Numbered from the stretch's first letter, positions 22,456-32,032 are shown. The stretch is 64,000 nucleotides of DNA from Xanthomonas sp. F10 (GCF_014206815.1 NZ_JACHNP010000004.1:1-64000), one strand, 5' to 3'. A program made the numbers and translations. Notes: generated by a model not told the origin, from the letters alone.

Positions 22456-24846
22456 TCAGAACGCCAGCGACGTACTGAACAGCAGTTGCCGCGGCGCGCT
22501 GCGCTGCAGCGTCTGGTAGTCGCCGGCGAATGCCGAGCCGGCGATGTTGGCGGTGCCGATGTTGTGGCGATCGAGCAGGTTGCTCACGTCCAGGCGCAGC
22601 TCCAGGCCCGGCAGCCGGCTGTCCACGCCCAGCGTGTAGGCCGTATACGCGTTGACCTGCCAGAACGCCGGCACGCGCAGGTCGTTCTCGTAGGTGAAGG
22701 GCTGATGCAGGTACTCGGTGCTGGTGGCACCGAGACGCCAGTGGCGCAGGTGCGCCGACAGGTCGCTGACCAGCGACAGTTGCGGGTAGCCTGGCTGCGC
22801 CTTGCCCTGGATCGGGTAGACGCTGCCGTCGACGACGACATCGCGGTCGTACACCGAGCGCGCCAGTGCCACGCCCTGGTAGAACTGCAGGTGCGGGGTG
22901 AGGTCGACGGTCACGCCCAGGTCGGCGCCGAACGTGTGCATCCTCGGCATCACCTGCACGGTGTTGACCTGCGCGAACTGGGTGCCGACCGCGGCCGAGA
23001 GCAGGCGATGGCGGATGTCGCCGTAGAACACGTCCGCGGTGATGGTGGCGCGGTCCAGGCGATGGGTGCCGCCGACGGTGAGGTTCCAGTCCTGCTCCGG
23101 CTGCAGGTGGCGGGCGAGGCGGTCGAACATGGCCTGGTCGGGGACGGTCCAGGCCGAGGCGGTGTAGCCGATGTTGCCACGCTGGGCGACGCGGAAGCCG
23201 TTCATGGTGCTGCCCAGGTCGATGAAGCCATCGGTCTGCGCGGTCGGGCTCCAGAACAGCGACAAGTGCGGCAGGAACGCGCGCCTGGCGCGCAGCGTGC
23301 CGGCCGCCGGCCGGTCCGGTGCATCGCCGACACCGCCACCGCTGGTGCGGAAATCCACCGCCTTGGCGCCCACGCCCAGTACCAGCGTGTCGCTCAGTGC
23401 GATGTCGTCGTGCACGTACGCCTGGCGCGCGCGGGTGGTCCAGTGCGAGGCGTTGTCGGTCTTGAACGCCGGGCCGTACGTGTCCCACGGCCCGATGGTG
23501 CGCAGCGGTACGCCTTGCCCCAGCAGCGGCTCGGTGTACCAGAACGTCGCCGCGTCGGCACTGGCGTGCTCTTGCCAGAGGCCGGCGCTGAGGGTGTGCC
23601 GGCCGAGCAGGTAGGTCAGGCTGAGCAGGCCGCCGCTGCGCTGCAGGTGCGGCGCCTGCACCTGCTCGGAGAACGGCGCGCCATTGGGCGAAGGTGTGGT
23701 CGGATCGCTCAGCGTGGCATGGGTGCGGCTGTGTGCGCTGTAGAGCTGCACGCGCCCGCTGAGCGCGTCGGAGATGCGGAAATCGTGCGCGAGCGAGGCG
23801 ATGCGGTCGTCGGTGACCTGGCCGGTGTCGTACGGCAGCAGCCCGGCCAGCGCGCCGCAGCTGTAGGCGCCACAGGACGCGCCGGCGTTCTGTGGCAGGG
23901 CGACCGCATAGGCCTTGGCGTAGTCGGGATAGACGCTGTCGGCGTGCCAACCGAGCTTGTCGAGCATGTCGAAGGACAGGTTGTTGTAGCCCCACATCGC
24001 CGCGTGGCTGGCGGACAGGAACACGGTGAACGTGCCCCAGGCCACGTCCTGCGTCGCCTTCAGGTCGCCGCGCAGGAAGCGTTGGGTGCCGCCGCCCTGG
24101 TATTTGTCCGCGCCCAGCCGCTGCAGGTCCACCTGCACCTTCGGGCCGGTATCGCCGAGTTGCCCGCTTTGCACCGAGACCGTGGTGACCCGGGTCGCGT
24201 CGCTGCCCACCCCCTGCTTGAGGCGCAGGCCGGGCGTGTCCTTCGGTTCGCCCAGGCGATACTCCAGCGCGCCGCCGTTGGCGCTGCTGGAGAACACGCT
24301 CACCGGCGCCGCGCCGGGGCTGACGGTGATGGAGCCGATGGCATCCGGCACGCCGACGTTGACTACGCTGTTCCCGGTCAGCGACAGGAAACCGCTGTCG
24401 TTCAACGGCACGCCTTCGAAGGTGACGCCCATTTCGTTCATGCGGAAGCCGCGCACGAACAGGCTGGTGGCGGAGACGTCCAGGCCCAGGCCATCGGTGG
24501 CGGTATAGCTGGCGCCGGGCACGGTCTTCAGCCGCGCCAGGCCGTTGCTGCCGGCGACGTCGGCGTCCATGTCGCCGGCATTGATGACGTAGCGGTTCGG
24601 GCCGACCACTTGCGTAGGCGCCACTGCTGCCGCATGCGGCGAGGCCACCACGTCCAGCGCGGACAGCGTGGTGGGGGTGGTGCCGGGATCGGCGCTGGTG
24701 GCCGCCTCCGTGGCGTGCGCCGCCGACGCGACGAGGCAGGCGCCCAGCGCCGCGGACAGCAACGACGGCGCGCCGGGCCGAATGCGGCGATGCGGTACGG
24801 GCAGCGATAGAACGGCGACACGAAGATGGAAGGAAGTCACGTGCAT
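22456..24846 (-). CDS. TonB-dependent outer membrane receptor
   Basis: 796 residues. A signal peptide (ending SAAHAT near 45) precedes a TonB-box-like LSALDVVA. The plug domain has INAGDMDADVAGSNGLARLKTVPG, LFVRGFRMNEMGVTFEGVP and VFSSSANGGALEYR. The rest is a 22-strand-type barrel ending in aromatic Phe (LFSTSLAF). The ligand cannot be told; no binding protein, permease or carbohydrate gene is linked. The start at 24846 fits the signal peptide; longer frames upstream do not. It is divergent from the BlaI/M56 pair. Confidence 0.9.
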   Translation of the reverse strand: MHVTSFHLRVAVLSLPVPHRRIRPGAPSLLSAALGACLVASAAHATEAATSADPGTTPTTLSALDVVASPHAAAVAPTQVVGPNRYVINAGDMDADVAGSNGLARLKTVPGASYTATDGLGLDVSATSLFVRGFRMNEMGVTFEGVPLNDSGFLSLTGNSVVNVGVPDAIGSITVSPGAAPVSVFSSSANGGALEYRLGEPKDTPGLRLKQGVGSDATRVTTVSVQSGQLGDTGPKVQVDLQRLGADKYQGGGTQRFLRGDLKATQDVAWGTFTVFLSASHAAMWGYNNLSFDMLDKLGWHADSVYPDYAKAYAVALPQNAGASCGAYSCGALAGLLPYDTGQVTDDRIASLAHDFRISDALSGRVQLYSAHSRTHATLSDPTTPSPNGAPFSEQVQAPHLQRSGGLLSLTYLLGRHTLSAGLWQEHASADAATFWYTEPLLGQGVPLRTIGPWDTYGPAFKTDNASHWTTRARQAYVHDDIALSDTLVLGVGAKAVDFRTSGGGVGDAPDRPAAGTLRARRAFLPHLSLFWSPTAQTDGFIDLGSTMNGFRVAQRGNIGYTASAWTVPDQAMFDRLARHLQPEQDWNLTVGGTHRLDRATITADVFYGDIRHRLLSAAVGTQFAQVNTVQVMPRMHTFGADLGVTVDLTPHLQFYQGVALARSVYDRDVVVDGSVYPIQGKAQPGYPQLSLVSDLSAHLRHWRLGATSTEYLHQPFTYENDLRVPAFWQVNAYTAYTLGVDSRLPGLELRLDVSNLLDRHNIGTANIAGSAFAGDYQTLQRSAPRQLLFSTSLAF

Positions 24847-25407
24847 GGCGGGTCCAGCGTGCAGGGGGAAGCGGTGGCGCAGACGCGCACCCAGCCCTGG
24901 GCGGCGACCTTGCGGCGGCGTCCGGCTGGCTGTGCGTTTGCGATGGGAGGGCGCCGGCGGTGCGGCGCGGACCAGGGATGTCGCGCGCGGCAGGTGCGGC
25001 GGCTCGCTCCGGATCGGTGGAGACGAACGGCGCATCCGCGCGACAGCGCACTTCCCGAGGTGAATGCAGCGGCGTGAAGCGATGCGGAGCATTCTTGCAC
25101 CGCATGTGCACTTGCACCATTGCGCGTTGGTACAGCACTGCCTGCCGCGCGTATGTGGGGCGATACCTGGGTATAGGGCGTTCTCGTCCCTGCACGAACG
25201 GGGCGGATCGCGACGGACTTCTGCGGCGAATGCGTGCATTGGTGGGGTGGATGCCGACCTCGCCGCGCACGCCTGGGTGACGCGTGGACGGCCGTTAGCC
25301 AAGACCGACGCGACATCCGCCTGCATGCGATGTGGCACTACCGGGGCCTCCCCGACGGACGCCATCGCCAGCCTGCAGCCGCCCGCCAGCCCATGACCTG
25401 CGACCTA

Positions 25408-25436
25408 TTGACGACAGTTGTCGTCATGGGTAGTTT
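25408..25436 (+). promoter_or_regulatory. Sigma-70-type promoter of the BlaI/M56 operon
   Basis: TTGACG (25408-25413), a 17-bp spacer and TAGTTT (25431-25436) lie 32 bp upstream of the repressor start. Both boxes overlap or touch the BlaI-type dyads, so a bound repressor would block polymerase. Confidence 0.65.
25409..25426 (+). promoter_or_regulatory. BlaI-type operator 1
   Basis: TGACGACA-GT-TGTCGTCA is a perfect 8-bp inverted repeat. Its ACA-N2-TGT core resembles known BlaI/MecI operators (TACA/TGTA). It overlaps the -35 box. Confidence 0.75.
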
Positions 25437-25454
25437 TGCCGACACGTGTAGTCA
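25437..25454 (+). promoter_or_regulatory. BlaI-type operator 2
   Basis: TGCCGACA-CG-TGTAGTCA differs from operator 1 by one base in each arm. It lies 28 bp further on, just after the -10 box and 13 bp before the repressor start. Two tandem dyads are usual for BlaI-family promoters. Confidence 0.65.
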
Positions 25455-25467
25455 TCGGAGTGGGCGG

Positions 25468-25854
25468 ATGCGCCGCAAATCGATCGGGGACCAGGAACTG
25501 GCCCTGCTGCAGTACATCGCCGAGCACGGCGATGCCAGCGTCGGCGAGGTCGCCGCCGGGTTCGGCGAAGCGCGCGGGCTGGCACGCTCGACCGTGCTGA
25601 CCATGATGGGGCGGCTGCGCGCCAAGGCCTATCTGCGCCGCCGCCAGGTGCAGGGGGTGTACCGCTACGCCGCCACCAGCGGCCAGGACGACGTGGTGCG
25701 CAGTGCGGTCGGCAGCTTCGTCGAGAAGACCCTGCAGGGCTCGGTGTCGCCGTTCGTGGCGTGGATGTCGCAGCGCGCCGAGGTCAGCGACACGGAGCTG
25801 GCCGAACTGGAGGCCCTGGTGGCCAAACTGCAATCGCAACGGCGAGAGGACTGA
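25468..25854 (+). CDS. BlaI/MecI-family transcriptional repressor
   Basis: 128 residues, the family length. An N-terminal winged helix (ELALLQYIAEHGDASVGEVAAGF, then ARSTVLTMMGRLRAKAYLRRRQ) and a C-terminal dimerisation helix set end the protein. Family members hold a beta-lactamase or stress operon off until a partner membrane peptidase leads to their cleavage. The partner gene follows three bases after the stop. Two matching dyads over the promoter support self-repression. The shorter of several in-frame starts is used; GGAG lies about ten bases before it. Confidence 0.9.
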   Translation: MRRKSIGDQELALLQYIAEHGDASVGEVAAGFGEARGLARSTVLTMMGRLRAKAYLRRRQVQGVYRYAATSGQDDVVRSAVGSFVEKTLQGSVSPFVAWMSQRAEVSDTELAELEALVAKLQSQRRED

Positions 25855-25857
25855 GCC

Positions 25858-27936
25858 ATGCATAGCCTGTTGGGGACGGACGTGTTCGAGACTCTGCTGT
25901 CGCGGCTGCTGGCGACCAGTGTGCAGACGGTGGTGCTGGTCGCGCTGGTCTGGGCGCTGTGCCGCTGGCTGCCGACCCTGCCGGCGGCGACGCGTTGCCG
26001 GCTGTGGTGGCTGGTGGCCGCGCAGAGCGTGCTGGGCCTGCTGTGGGCCGGTGCGGTGCAATTGCCGGTGCTGCCGGCCGCGCCGGCGCAGGTGGCGGCC
26101 GCACCGGCGGCTATCGCCACGGCGCCGGCAATGCAGGCACGCGCGGCGACGCCGCCCGTGTCGAAGTCGGCGGCCACGCCCGTGCAGCTCAATGTCAATG
26201 CCACCGCCAAGGTTAGCGCCGGGACGGTCGCCGCCCCGCCGGCAACGGCCGCCGCGGCGGCCTGGCCGTGGGCGCAGGCGCTGGCGGCGTTGTGGCTGGC
26301 CGGCGTGCTGGTCTGCGCCGCGCACAGCGTCCTGGCCTACCGTCGCAGCCGCCAGCGTGCACGCGAGGCGGCGCCGTGCACAGACGCCGCCCTGCTCGGC
26401 GCGCTGCGCCTGGCGGCCGAGGCGCATGGCCTGCGCCAGCCGCCGCAGCTGCGGCTGTGTGCGCACATCGATTCGCCGCAGCTGATCGGCCCGTGGCAGC
26501 CGGTGCTGCTGCTGCCGGCGCGGCGCATGGCCAGCCTGCGCGCCGACGACCTGGACATGGCGCTGACCCACGAGCTGGTGCACCTGCAGCGCCGCGACCT
26601 GTGGTGGGGCCTGCTGCCGGCGGTGGCGCAGCACCTGTTCTTCTTTCACCCGCTGGTGCACTTGGCCAACCGCGAGTACGCCCTGGCCCGCGAAGCGGCC
26701 TGCGATGCGGCCGTGGTCGCCGGCCACCGTCATTGCCGTCACGACTACGCACGGCTGCTGGTGCAGCTGGGGGTGGCGCCGCGGCCCAGCGCCGGCCTGG
26801 CCAGCGCTTCGCCGACCTTCCTGAGCCTGAAACGGAGATTGCTGATGCTGCAGACCACGTCCGCTTTTCCGCGCCTGGGCGCGGCCCTGATCCTGACCGC
26901 AGTGACCGTGCTCGGCGTGGCGCCGTTGCGTCTGGTGGCCCAGCCCGGCCATTCCGTCGCGCCTGCCAGCAAGTCGGGTTCCGCTCATGCAGCGGCACCG
27001 ACCGCCGCCGAGGCCGACGCCGCAGCCGAGGCGGCCGATGCGGCTGCCGAGGCCGCCGAGGCCGCTGCCGATGCAGCCGCCGAAGCAGCGGAGAAGGCGG
27101 CCGACGCCGCCGATGCTGCCGACACGGACAACGACACGGCCATGGATGACGGCACCGCCGCCCGTGCCGCCAACGTGCCCGGGACGCCGCTGCCGCCGCG
27201 TGCGGCGACCTCGGCGATGTCTGCCACCTCCGCCACTTCTGCGACGACCTCGCTTCGCGCGCCGCCGCCAGCCGCACCGCTGCCGCCGCCCGCGCCGCTC
27301 GCGCCGCCGGCACCAGCGGTCCCCGCTGCGCCGCCGGCCATCGGCTCGCGGATCAGCACGCGGTCGGTGCAGAAGACCCGCAACGGTCAACTCGAACAGT
27401 CGTATGTCCGGGTCAAGGGCAACCATTCGACGATGAGTGGCAGCAGCGACGAGCTCGCCACCATGAAGCGCGAGACCCAGGGCGATGGCCTGTGGTTCCG
27501 TCGCGGCGACACGCGCTATGTGGTGCACGATCCTGCGTTGCTGGCCCGCTTCGATGCGCTTTTCGAGCCGATGGGCAAGCTGGGCGCGCAGCAGGGCGAA
27601 CTCGGCAAGCGCCAGGGCGCACTGGGCCGCGAGCAGGGCGAGCTGGGCCGGGAACAGGGCAAGCTGGCGCAGGAGGCCGCGGCGCGGGCGCTGGCGCGCA
27701 TCGACATGGACGCCGTCGCTGCCAAGGCGCAGGCGAATGCACAGGCAGCGCTTGCGCAGCGCCAGGACGCGCTGGCGGCGAAGATGCGCGCGCTCGGCGA
27801 ACAGCAGGCCGCGTTGGGCCGGCAGCAAGGCGAACTGGGCACGCGGCAGGGCGAATTGAGCGCGCAGATCGATCGCGAGGTCGACCGCCTGCTCGATGCG
27901 GCCATCGCTGCGGGCAGCGCGCAGCGGCTGGAGTGA
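25858..27936 (+). CDS. BlaR1-like M56 metallopeptidase with coiled-coil repeat tail
   Basis: 692 residues. Four likely membrane segments (about 20-36, 50-68, 138-165, 340-360) frame an M56 zinc peptidase domain with HELVH at 238-242 and AREAACDAAVV after it. Unlike BlaR1 it has no penicillin-binding sensor domain. Beyond residue 370 comes an Ala/Glu/Asp-rich stretch, a Pro-rich stretch, a small domain (VRVKGNHSTMSG, DGLWFRRGDTRYVVHD), and from about 570 a coiled coil built of repeats such as QGELGKRQG, QGALGREQG and QQGELGTRQG. It should release the BlaI-like repressor when triggered. What it senses is unknown; no beta-lactamase gene is adjacent. Confidence 0.85.
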   Translation: MHSLLGTDVFETLLSRLLATSVQTVVLVALVWALCRWLPTLPAATRCRLWWLVAAQSVLGLLWAGAVQLPVLPAAPAQVAAAPAAIATAPAMQARAATPPVSKSAATPVQLNVNATAKVSAGTVAAPPATAAAAAWPWAQALAALWLAGVLVCAAHSVLAYRRSRQRAREAAPCTDAALLGALRLAAEAHGLRQPPQLRLCAHIDSPQLIGPWQPVLLLPARRMASLRADDLDMALTHELVHLQRRDLWWGLLPAVAQHLFFFHPLVHLANREYALAREAACDAAVVAGHRHCRHDYARLLVQLGVAPRPSAGLASASPTFLSLKRRLLMLQTTSAFPRLGAALILTAVTVLGVAPLRLVAQPGHSVAPASKSGSAHAAAPTAAEADAAAEAADAAAEAAEAAADAAAEAAEKAADAADAADTDNDTAMDDGTAARAANVPGTPLPPRAATSAMSATSATSATTSLRAPPPAAPLPPPAPLAPPAPAVPAAPPAIGSRISTRSVQKTRNGQLEQSYVRVKGNHSTMSGSSDELATMKRETQGDGLWFRRGDTRYVVHDPALLARFDALFEPMGKLGAQQGELGKRQGALGREQGELGREQGKLAQEAAARALARIDMDAVAAKAQANAQAALAQRQDALAAKMRALGEQQAALGRQQGELGTRQGELSAQIDREVDRLLDAAIAAGSAQRLE

Positions 27937-28412
27937 TCTGCTGCACGCCGCGCGCCTGGCGCGCGCGGCGTGCTCTCGCGTTGACGCGGCGCCGTCTCGA
28001 ACCACGCGCAGCCCGCTGGGACAGTCGGCAAGGCATGGTGGGAGCGACTTCAGTCTGGACGAGGCGTTCGCGGGGAAGCCTATTGCGATGGAAGGACGCC
28101 GCAGCATTCCCTTCTGTCGCTGCTTGGCGAGACCTACCGTTGTCTTGTAGGAGCGGCTTCAGCCGCGAGGCCTTTCCCGCCAACGCCTGTCGCGCTGAAG
28201 CCGCTCCTACACGCGCACCGCGTGCGCGCCAACATGACGGGACGCTTCTCGCATCGTTTCCGCACCGGCCGCACCCCTGGATGCATCGCCGTCCAAGGCT
28301 CCCATGCCGCGTCCGCAGCATGTCGTGCGCATCAGCGCGCAGCGCGCGAGGCAGCATGCATGAGGTCGGCAAGGCGCCGCCCGCATGCCCAAGGACTACA
28401 CCGGCCCAGCGA
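27937..28412. other. Convergent junction with palindromic repeat
   Basis: 476 bp between the M56 gene (plus) and mrfB (minus). It holds the palindrome at 28146-28211 and a degenerate half of the same element near 28038-28080. No gene is supported. Confidence 0.6.
28146..28211. repeat. Palindromic repeat (TGTAGGAGCGGCTTCAGCCGCGAC family)
   Basis: TGTAGGAGCGGCTTCAGCCG faces a complementary arm ending AAGCCGCTCCTACA across about 24 bp. It is a full copy in a convergent gene junction. Confidence 0.88.
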
Positions 28413-29522
28413 CTACGCCGATGCGGCCGCCGCCAGTGCGCGTTCCTCGGCCTCGGCGGCGACCAGGCGCTGCAGCAGCAGCGCCAGCGTGACCACGTCC
28501 TGGTGGTTGTGCGCGGCGACGCGGCGCAGGTTGCGCGCGTTGCCGCCGCGCAGGTAGCCCAGCCACGCCGCCGGCGCTTCCGAGCCCGGCAGGTCGTCCT
28601 CGCGCACCACCCGCAACAACTGCCGCTCGATGGTGGCGAGCTTGCAGTTCTCCCAGGTGCCGCGGTAACGGCGACGCGTGGGATGCAGCAGGTCCACGTG
28701 GTCCAGCGCCGACAGCGGATCGGCGCAGCGCGCCAGCCGGTAGCGGGTCTTCAACAGCGGTGCGTCGTAGCAGCGGCCGTTGTAGCTGGACAGCACGGTG
28801 CCCGGCCGCAGCCAGGCGCGAAACGCTTCCAGCATCGCCTTCTCCGCGCCCATCGTGGCCATCAGCAACTGGCGGATGCGCAGGCCCGGGCCATCGGCCG
28901 GATGCACGGTCCAGTCGGCCGCGCCGATCATGAAGGCGCGCGTGCCGGTACCGCCTGCCAGACCGGTGGTCTCGGTATCGAAGAACAGCAGGTCGGTGGG
29001 CTCCACCGCGTCCTCGCGCCGGGCGAAGGCCAGCGACAGCGCGCCGGTGGGGACCGGCTGCGGCAGGAACGCCTCGATCAGGTGCAGCCCGGGTGCGATC
29101 TCCACCCCGGGCAGGTGCCGGTCCGGTGCCGCCGCCGGCCTGCGCGCGGCCGCCGCCGCGGCGGGCGCGACGGCGCGCTCGCGCAGACCGAGCAGGCGCC
29201 GCAGCGCGGACACATCGGTGCCACCGCGGTCGAACGGGGCGATGGCGATGGGCGGCGCCACGGCGGTATCGTTGCCGCCACCACGCGTGGGGGCGGGTGA
29301 CGTGCGTGCGGCCGGCGGTGCAGTTGCCTGCGATGCGACCTCGCGCGGCTGCGCCGCGGCCTGCCTCGGCGCTTGCATGGACGTCGCCGCGGCAGTGTCT
29401 GCGCGCGGCGCGGCAGACGCGTCGGCCGCGATGCGATAGCCGGAGGACACCGGCGTGCGCTCGGCGCTGGCATCGCCGGCCTGTCGGCGCAGCGCGCGCA
29501 GGCGCTCTAGGCTGATGCTCAT
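28413..29522 (-). CDS. mrfB: MrfB-type exonuclease, RNase H-like (YprB family)
   Basis: 369 residues. An Ala/Pro-rich N-terminal half (1-130) precedes a DEDD exonuclease fold: FDTETTG at 181-187 (the Asp and Glu of motif I), SSYNGRCYDAPLLKTRY for motif II and HNHQDVVTLALLLQRL for motif III. In Bacillus subtilis MrfB works with the helicase MrfA in repairing mitomycin C damage. Here the ATG overlaps the stop of the helicase gene (ATGA), so the two are translationally coupled. The domain ends close to the C-terminus, with no obvious repeat domain after it. Confidence 0.82.
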   Translation of the reverse strand: MSISLERLRALRRQAGDASAERTPVSSGYRIAADASAAPRADTAAATSMQAPRQAAAQPREVASQATAPPAARTSPAPTRGGGNDTAVAPPIAIAPFDRGGTDVSALRRLLGLRERAVAPAAAAAARRPAAAPDRHLPGVEIAPGLHLIEAFLPQPVPTGALSLAFARREDAVEPTDLLFFDTETTGLAGGTGTRAFMIGAADWTVHPADGPGLRIRQLLMATMGAEKAMLEAFRAWLRPGTVLSSYNGRCYDAPLLKTRYRLARCADPLSALDHVDLLHPTRRRYRGTWENCKLATIERQLLRVVREDDLPGSEAPAAWLGYLRGGNARNLRRVAAHNHQDVVTLALLLQRLVAAEAEERALAAAASA

Positions 29523-32032
29523 GCGCTCCACTCCGGCAGCGCGTCGGCGTCTGCATCGGCGACGATCGTGGTCGCGCCGTGCGCGTCCAGCGCCGCGTCG
29601 TCCTCGCCGTCGAGCAGCAAGCGCAGCACGCGCATCGCCAGGGCCCGGGGCGTGGTCGCGCTGGCTTCCTGCGCGGCCAGCACCGGGCCGACGCAGGCCG
29701 GGCAGCCTGCCACGCAGTCGCAGCCCTGCACCAGTTCGCGCGCGCGCTGCACCAGCTCGGCCTGGCGCCGCCACAGCGGCTCGCTCAGGCCGACGCCGCC
29801 GGGGAAGTTGTCGTACAGGTACACGGTGGGCACGAACTGCTGCAGTTCGATGCTGGCCGGTTCGCCGCTGTCGCCGCCACGCAGCTGGCCGCGGCCCTTG
29901 GCGTCGGCCACCGCGAACCAGGCGCCGTCGCCGTCGCCCACCGCCTGCTGCAGGTCGCGCGCATCGGCCATCACCGCCACCGTCGCCACCACGTGCAGCG
30001 CATAGGCGGCGCCCAGGAAACCATCCAGCGCATCCTGCTTGCTGCCGAACGCCTTGAGCAGGGTGGCCTGCGGCAACTGCCACCACACCGCGGTGGTGTG
30101 CAGTTCCTGGTCGGGCAGGTTGACCGGGCCGTAGCCGATGTTCTCGTGGGTGTAATAGCGGATCTTCTTGTAGCCGGCCACGCGCCGCACCACGTGCACC
30201 TCGCCGTGGTGCGCGTCGCCGCGGCCGGCTGCGCCGCCGTCGAAGCGGTCCAGCACCTTGAGCTTGGTGAAGTCGATGCTGTCGGTGTAGTAGTCGACGT
30301 GGGTGCGGGTGACGTAGGCCTTGCGTCCTTCCCAGTCCAGCTTCTCCACCTGGTAGGGCGTGCTCTGCACCATGTGGATGGCGCCCTCGTACAGGGTCAG
30401 CGCCGCCGCGGAATAATCCACCTCGGCGATGATCTGCTGCTTGCCGTCGGTCTTGTCCACCACCACGAAGTTGCCGTCGGCCACCGAGCGCAGGCTCACC
30501 GCATTGGCCGGGTAGCTGTCGGCGATCCATTCCCAGCGGTCGCCTTCCTGGTGCACCACCTCGCTCTCGGCCAGCGCTTCCAGGAACACCGCCGGGTCCA
30601 CCGGGCCGAACGCCTCGCCGGCGACGAAAGTCAGTTCGAACGCGGCGCAGCGGATGTGGTCGAACAGGATCAGCGGCTGGTCCGGGGCGATGCGGGCGTG
30701 CTCGGGCGAGGCGTCGGCGAAGAAGTCCGGGTGCCGCACCACGTACTGGTCCAGCGGCTGCGAACTGGCCACCAGCACGCCCAGCGCCGGCTGCTGGCGG
30801 CGCCCGGCACGACCGAAGCGCTGCCAGGTGGCGGCGACGCTGCCGGGGTAGCCGTTGAGCACCACCACGTCCAGCGCACCGATGTCCACGCCCAGCTCCA
30901 GCGCCGAGGTGGAGACGATGCCGTCGATGCTGCCGGCGCGCATCGCCCGCTCGGCCTCGCGGCGCTCGCTGGGCAGGTAGCCGCCGCGGTAGGCGCGGAT
31001 GCGTGGCGGTTTGCGCGGGTCGTGGTCGAAGATGTCCTTCAGGTACTTGGTCAGCACCTCCACCATCAACCGCGTCTGCGCGAACACCAGGGTCTTGAGC
31101 CCGGACTTGATCGCGATGCGGGCGATGCGGTTGCTCTGCGAGCGCGCCGAGGCGCGCAGGCCCAGGTCGGCATTGACCACCGGCGGGTTCCACAGCAGCA
31201 CGTGCTTGTCGCCGCTGGGCGCGCCGGAGTCGGTGATGGCGTGCACGCGCTGCTCGATCAGCGCCTCGGCGTGCGCGCGCGGGTTGCCGATGGTGGCCGA
31301 GCACAGGATGAATTGCGGCGTCACCCCGTAGAACGCGCAGATGCGCTTGAGCCGGCGCAGCACGTTGGCGACGTGGCTGCCGAACACGCCGCGGTAGGTG
31401 TGGATCTCGTCGATCACCACGTAGCGCAGGTTCTCGAAGAACTGCGCCCACTTGGTGTGATGCGGCAGGATCGCCTGATGCAGCATGTCCGGGTTGCTGA
31501 CCACGATGTCGCCGTGCAGGCGGATCGCCTGGCGCGCATCGCCCGGAGTGTCGCCGTCGAAGGTGAAGGCCTTCACCCCGAGGTCGCCGGCGCGGTTGAG
31601 GTCCAGCAGCTCGGCCACCTGGTCCTGCGCCAGCGCCTTGGTCGGGAACAGGTACAGCGCCTTGGCCTGCGCGGTCATCGCCGCGGCCACCACCGGCAGC
31701 GTGTAGCACAGCGACTTGCCCGAAGCGGTGGGGGTGACGATGGCCACGTGCTCGCCGCGCTGCGCCGCGTCCCAGGCCTCGGCCTGGTGGCTGTACAGCT
31801 GCGCGATGCCGCGTTCGCGCAGTGCGGCGGCCAGCGCCGGCGGCACGTCGTCGGGGATCGGCGCATAGCGGCCGGCCTGGCCGGGGATGGTGAAGCTGCC
31901 GGTGATGCGGTCGTGGTAACGGCGCTCCAGCCGCGCGCTGAGCAGGGCGCCATCGCGCGAGGGCACCCCGTCGGTGGTGGACAGGGCGCGCTCGGCGTCC
32001 TCGATGCGCGGGGCTAGGGCGTGGGCGGGCAT
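29519..32032 (-). CDS. mrfA: MrfA-type superfamily 2 DEAH helicase (YprA family)
   Basis: 837 residues. TPTASGKS (100-107) is the Walker A motif and DEIH (208-211) motif II, followed by SAT, then STSALELGVDIGALDVV and QRFGRAGRR in the second RecA lobe. A C-terminal MrfA-type domain ends with four cysteines in CDCVAGCPAC, the likely zinc or metal site that marks this family. It is a 3'-5' DNA helicase in B. subtilis. The ATG at 32032 is preferred over an in-frame TTG five codons earlier. An inverted repeat lies 39 bp upstream. It forms an operon with mrfB. Confidence 0.88.
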   Translation of the reverse strand: MPAHALAPRIEDAERALSTTDGVPSRDGALLSARLERRYHDRITGSFTIPGQAGRYAPIPDDVPPALAAALRERGIAQLYSHQAEAWDAAQRGEHVAIVTPTASGKSLCYTLPVVAAAMTAQAKALYLFPTKALAQDQVAELLDLNRAGDLGVKAFTFDGDTPGDARQAIRLHGDIVVSNPDMLHQAILPHHTKWAQFFENLRYVVIDEIHTYRGVFGSHVANVLRRLKRICAFYGVTPQFILCSATIGNPRAHAEALIEQRVHAITDSGAPSGDKHVLLWNPPVVNADLGLRASARSQSNRIARIAIKSGLKTLVFAQTRLMVEVLTKYLKDIFDHDPRKPPRIRAYRGGYLPSERREAERAMRAGSIDGIVSTSALELGVDIGALDVVVLNGYPGSVAATWQRFGRAGRRQQPALGVLVASSQPLDQYVVRHPDFFADASPEHARIAPDQPLILFDHIRCAAFELTFVAGEAFGPVDPAVFLEALAESEVVHQEGDRWEWIADSYPANAVSLRSVADGNFVVVDKTDGKQQIIAEVDYSAAALTLYEGAIHMVQSTPYQVEKLDWEGRKAYVTRTHVDYYTDSIDFTKLKVLDRFDGGAAGRGDAHHGEVHVVRRVAGYKKIRYYTHENIGYGPVNLPDQELHTTAVWWQLPQATLLKAFGSKQDALDGFLGAAYALHVVATVAVMADARDLQQAVGDGDGAWFAVADAKGRGQLRGGDSGEPASIELQQFVPTVYLYDNFPGGVGLSEPLWRRQAELVQRARELVQGCDCVAGCPACVGPVLAAQEASATTPRALAMRVLRLLLDGEDDAALDAHGATTIVADADADALPEWSA

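Larger units (their letters stand above)
24847..25467. other. Divergent regulatory region between TonB receptor and blaI-like gene
   Basis: 621 bp. The right end holds the promoter and two operator-like dyads of the repressor gene, listed separately. The left 560 bp shows no gene or clear site, leaving a long upstream region for the receptor gene. The region is no lower in GC than the genes around it. Confidence 0.6.

Noticed and set aside
22456-25365. Longer TonB receptor starting at 25365 or other upstream codons
   Set aside because: The added 173 residues are Arg/Pro/Cys-rich and cover the intergenic region. The signal peptide fits only a start at or near 24846.
25858-27936. Bona fide BlaR1 beta-lactam sensor
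   Set aside because: The penicillin-binding SxxK domain of BlaR1 is missing. Only the M56 peptidase part matches, so it is called BlaR1-like.
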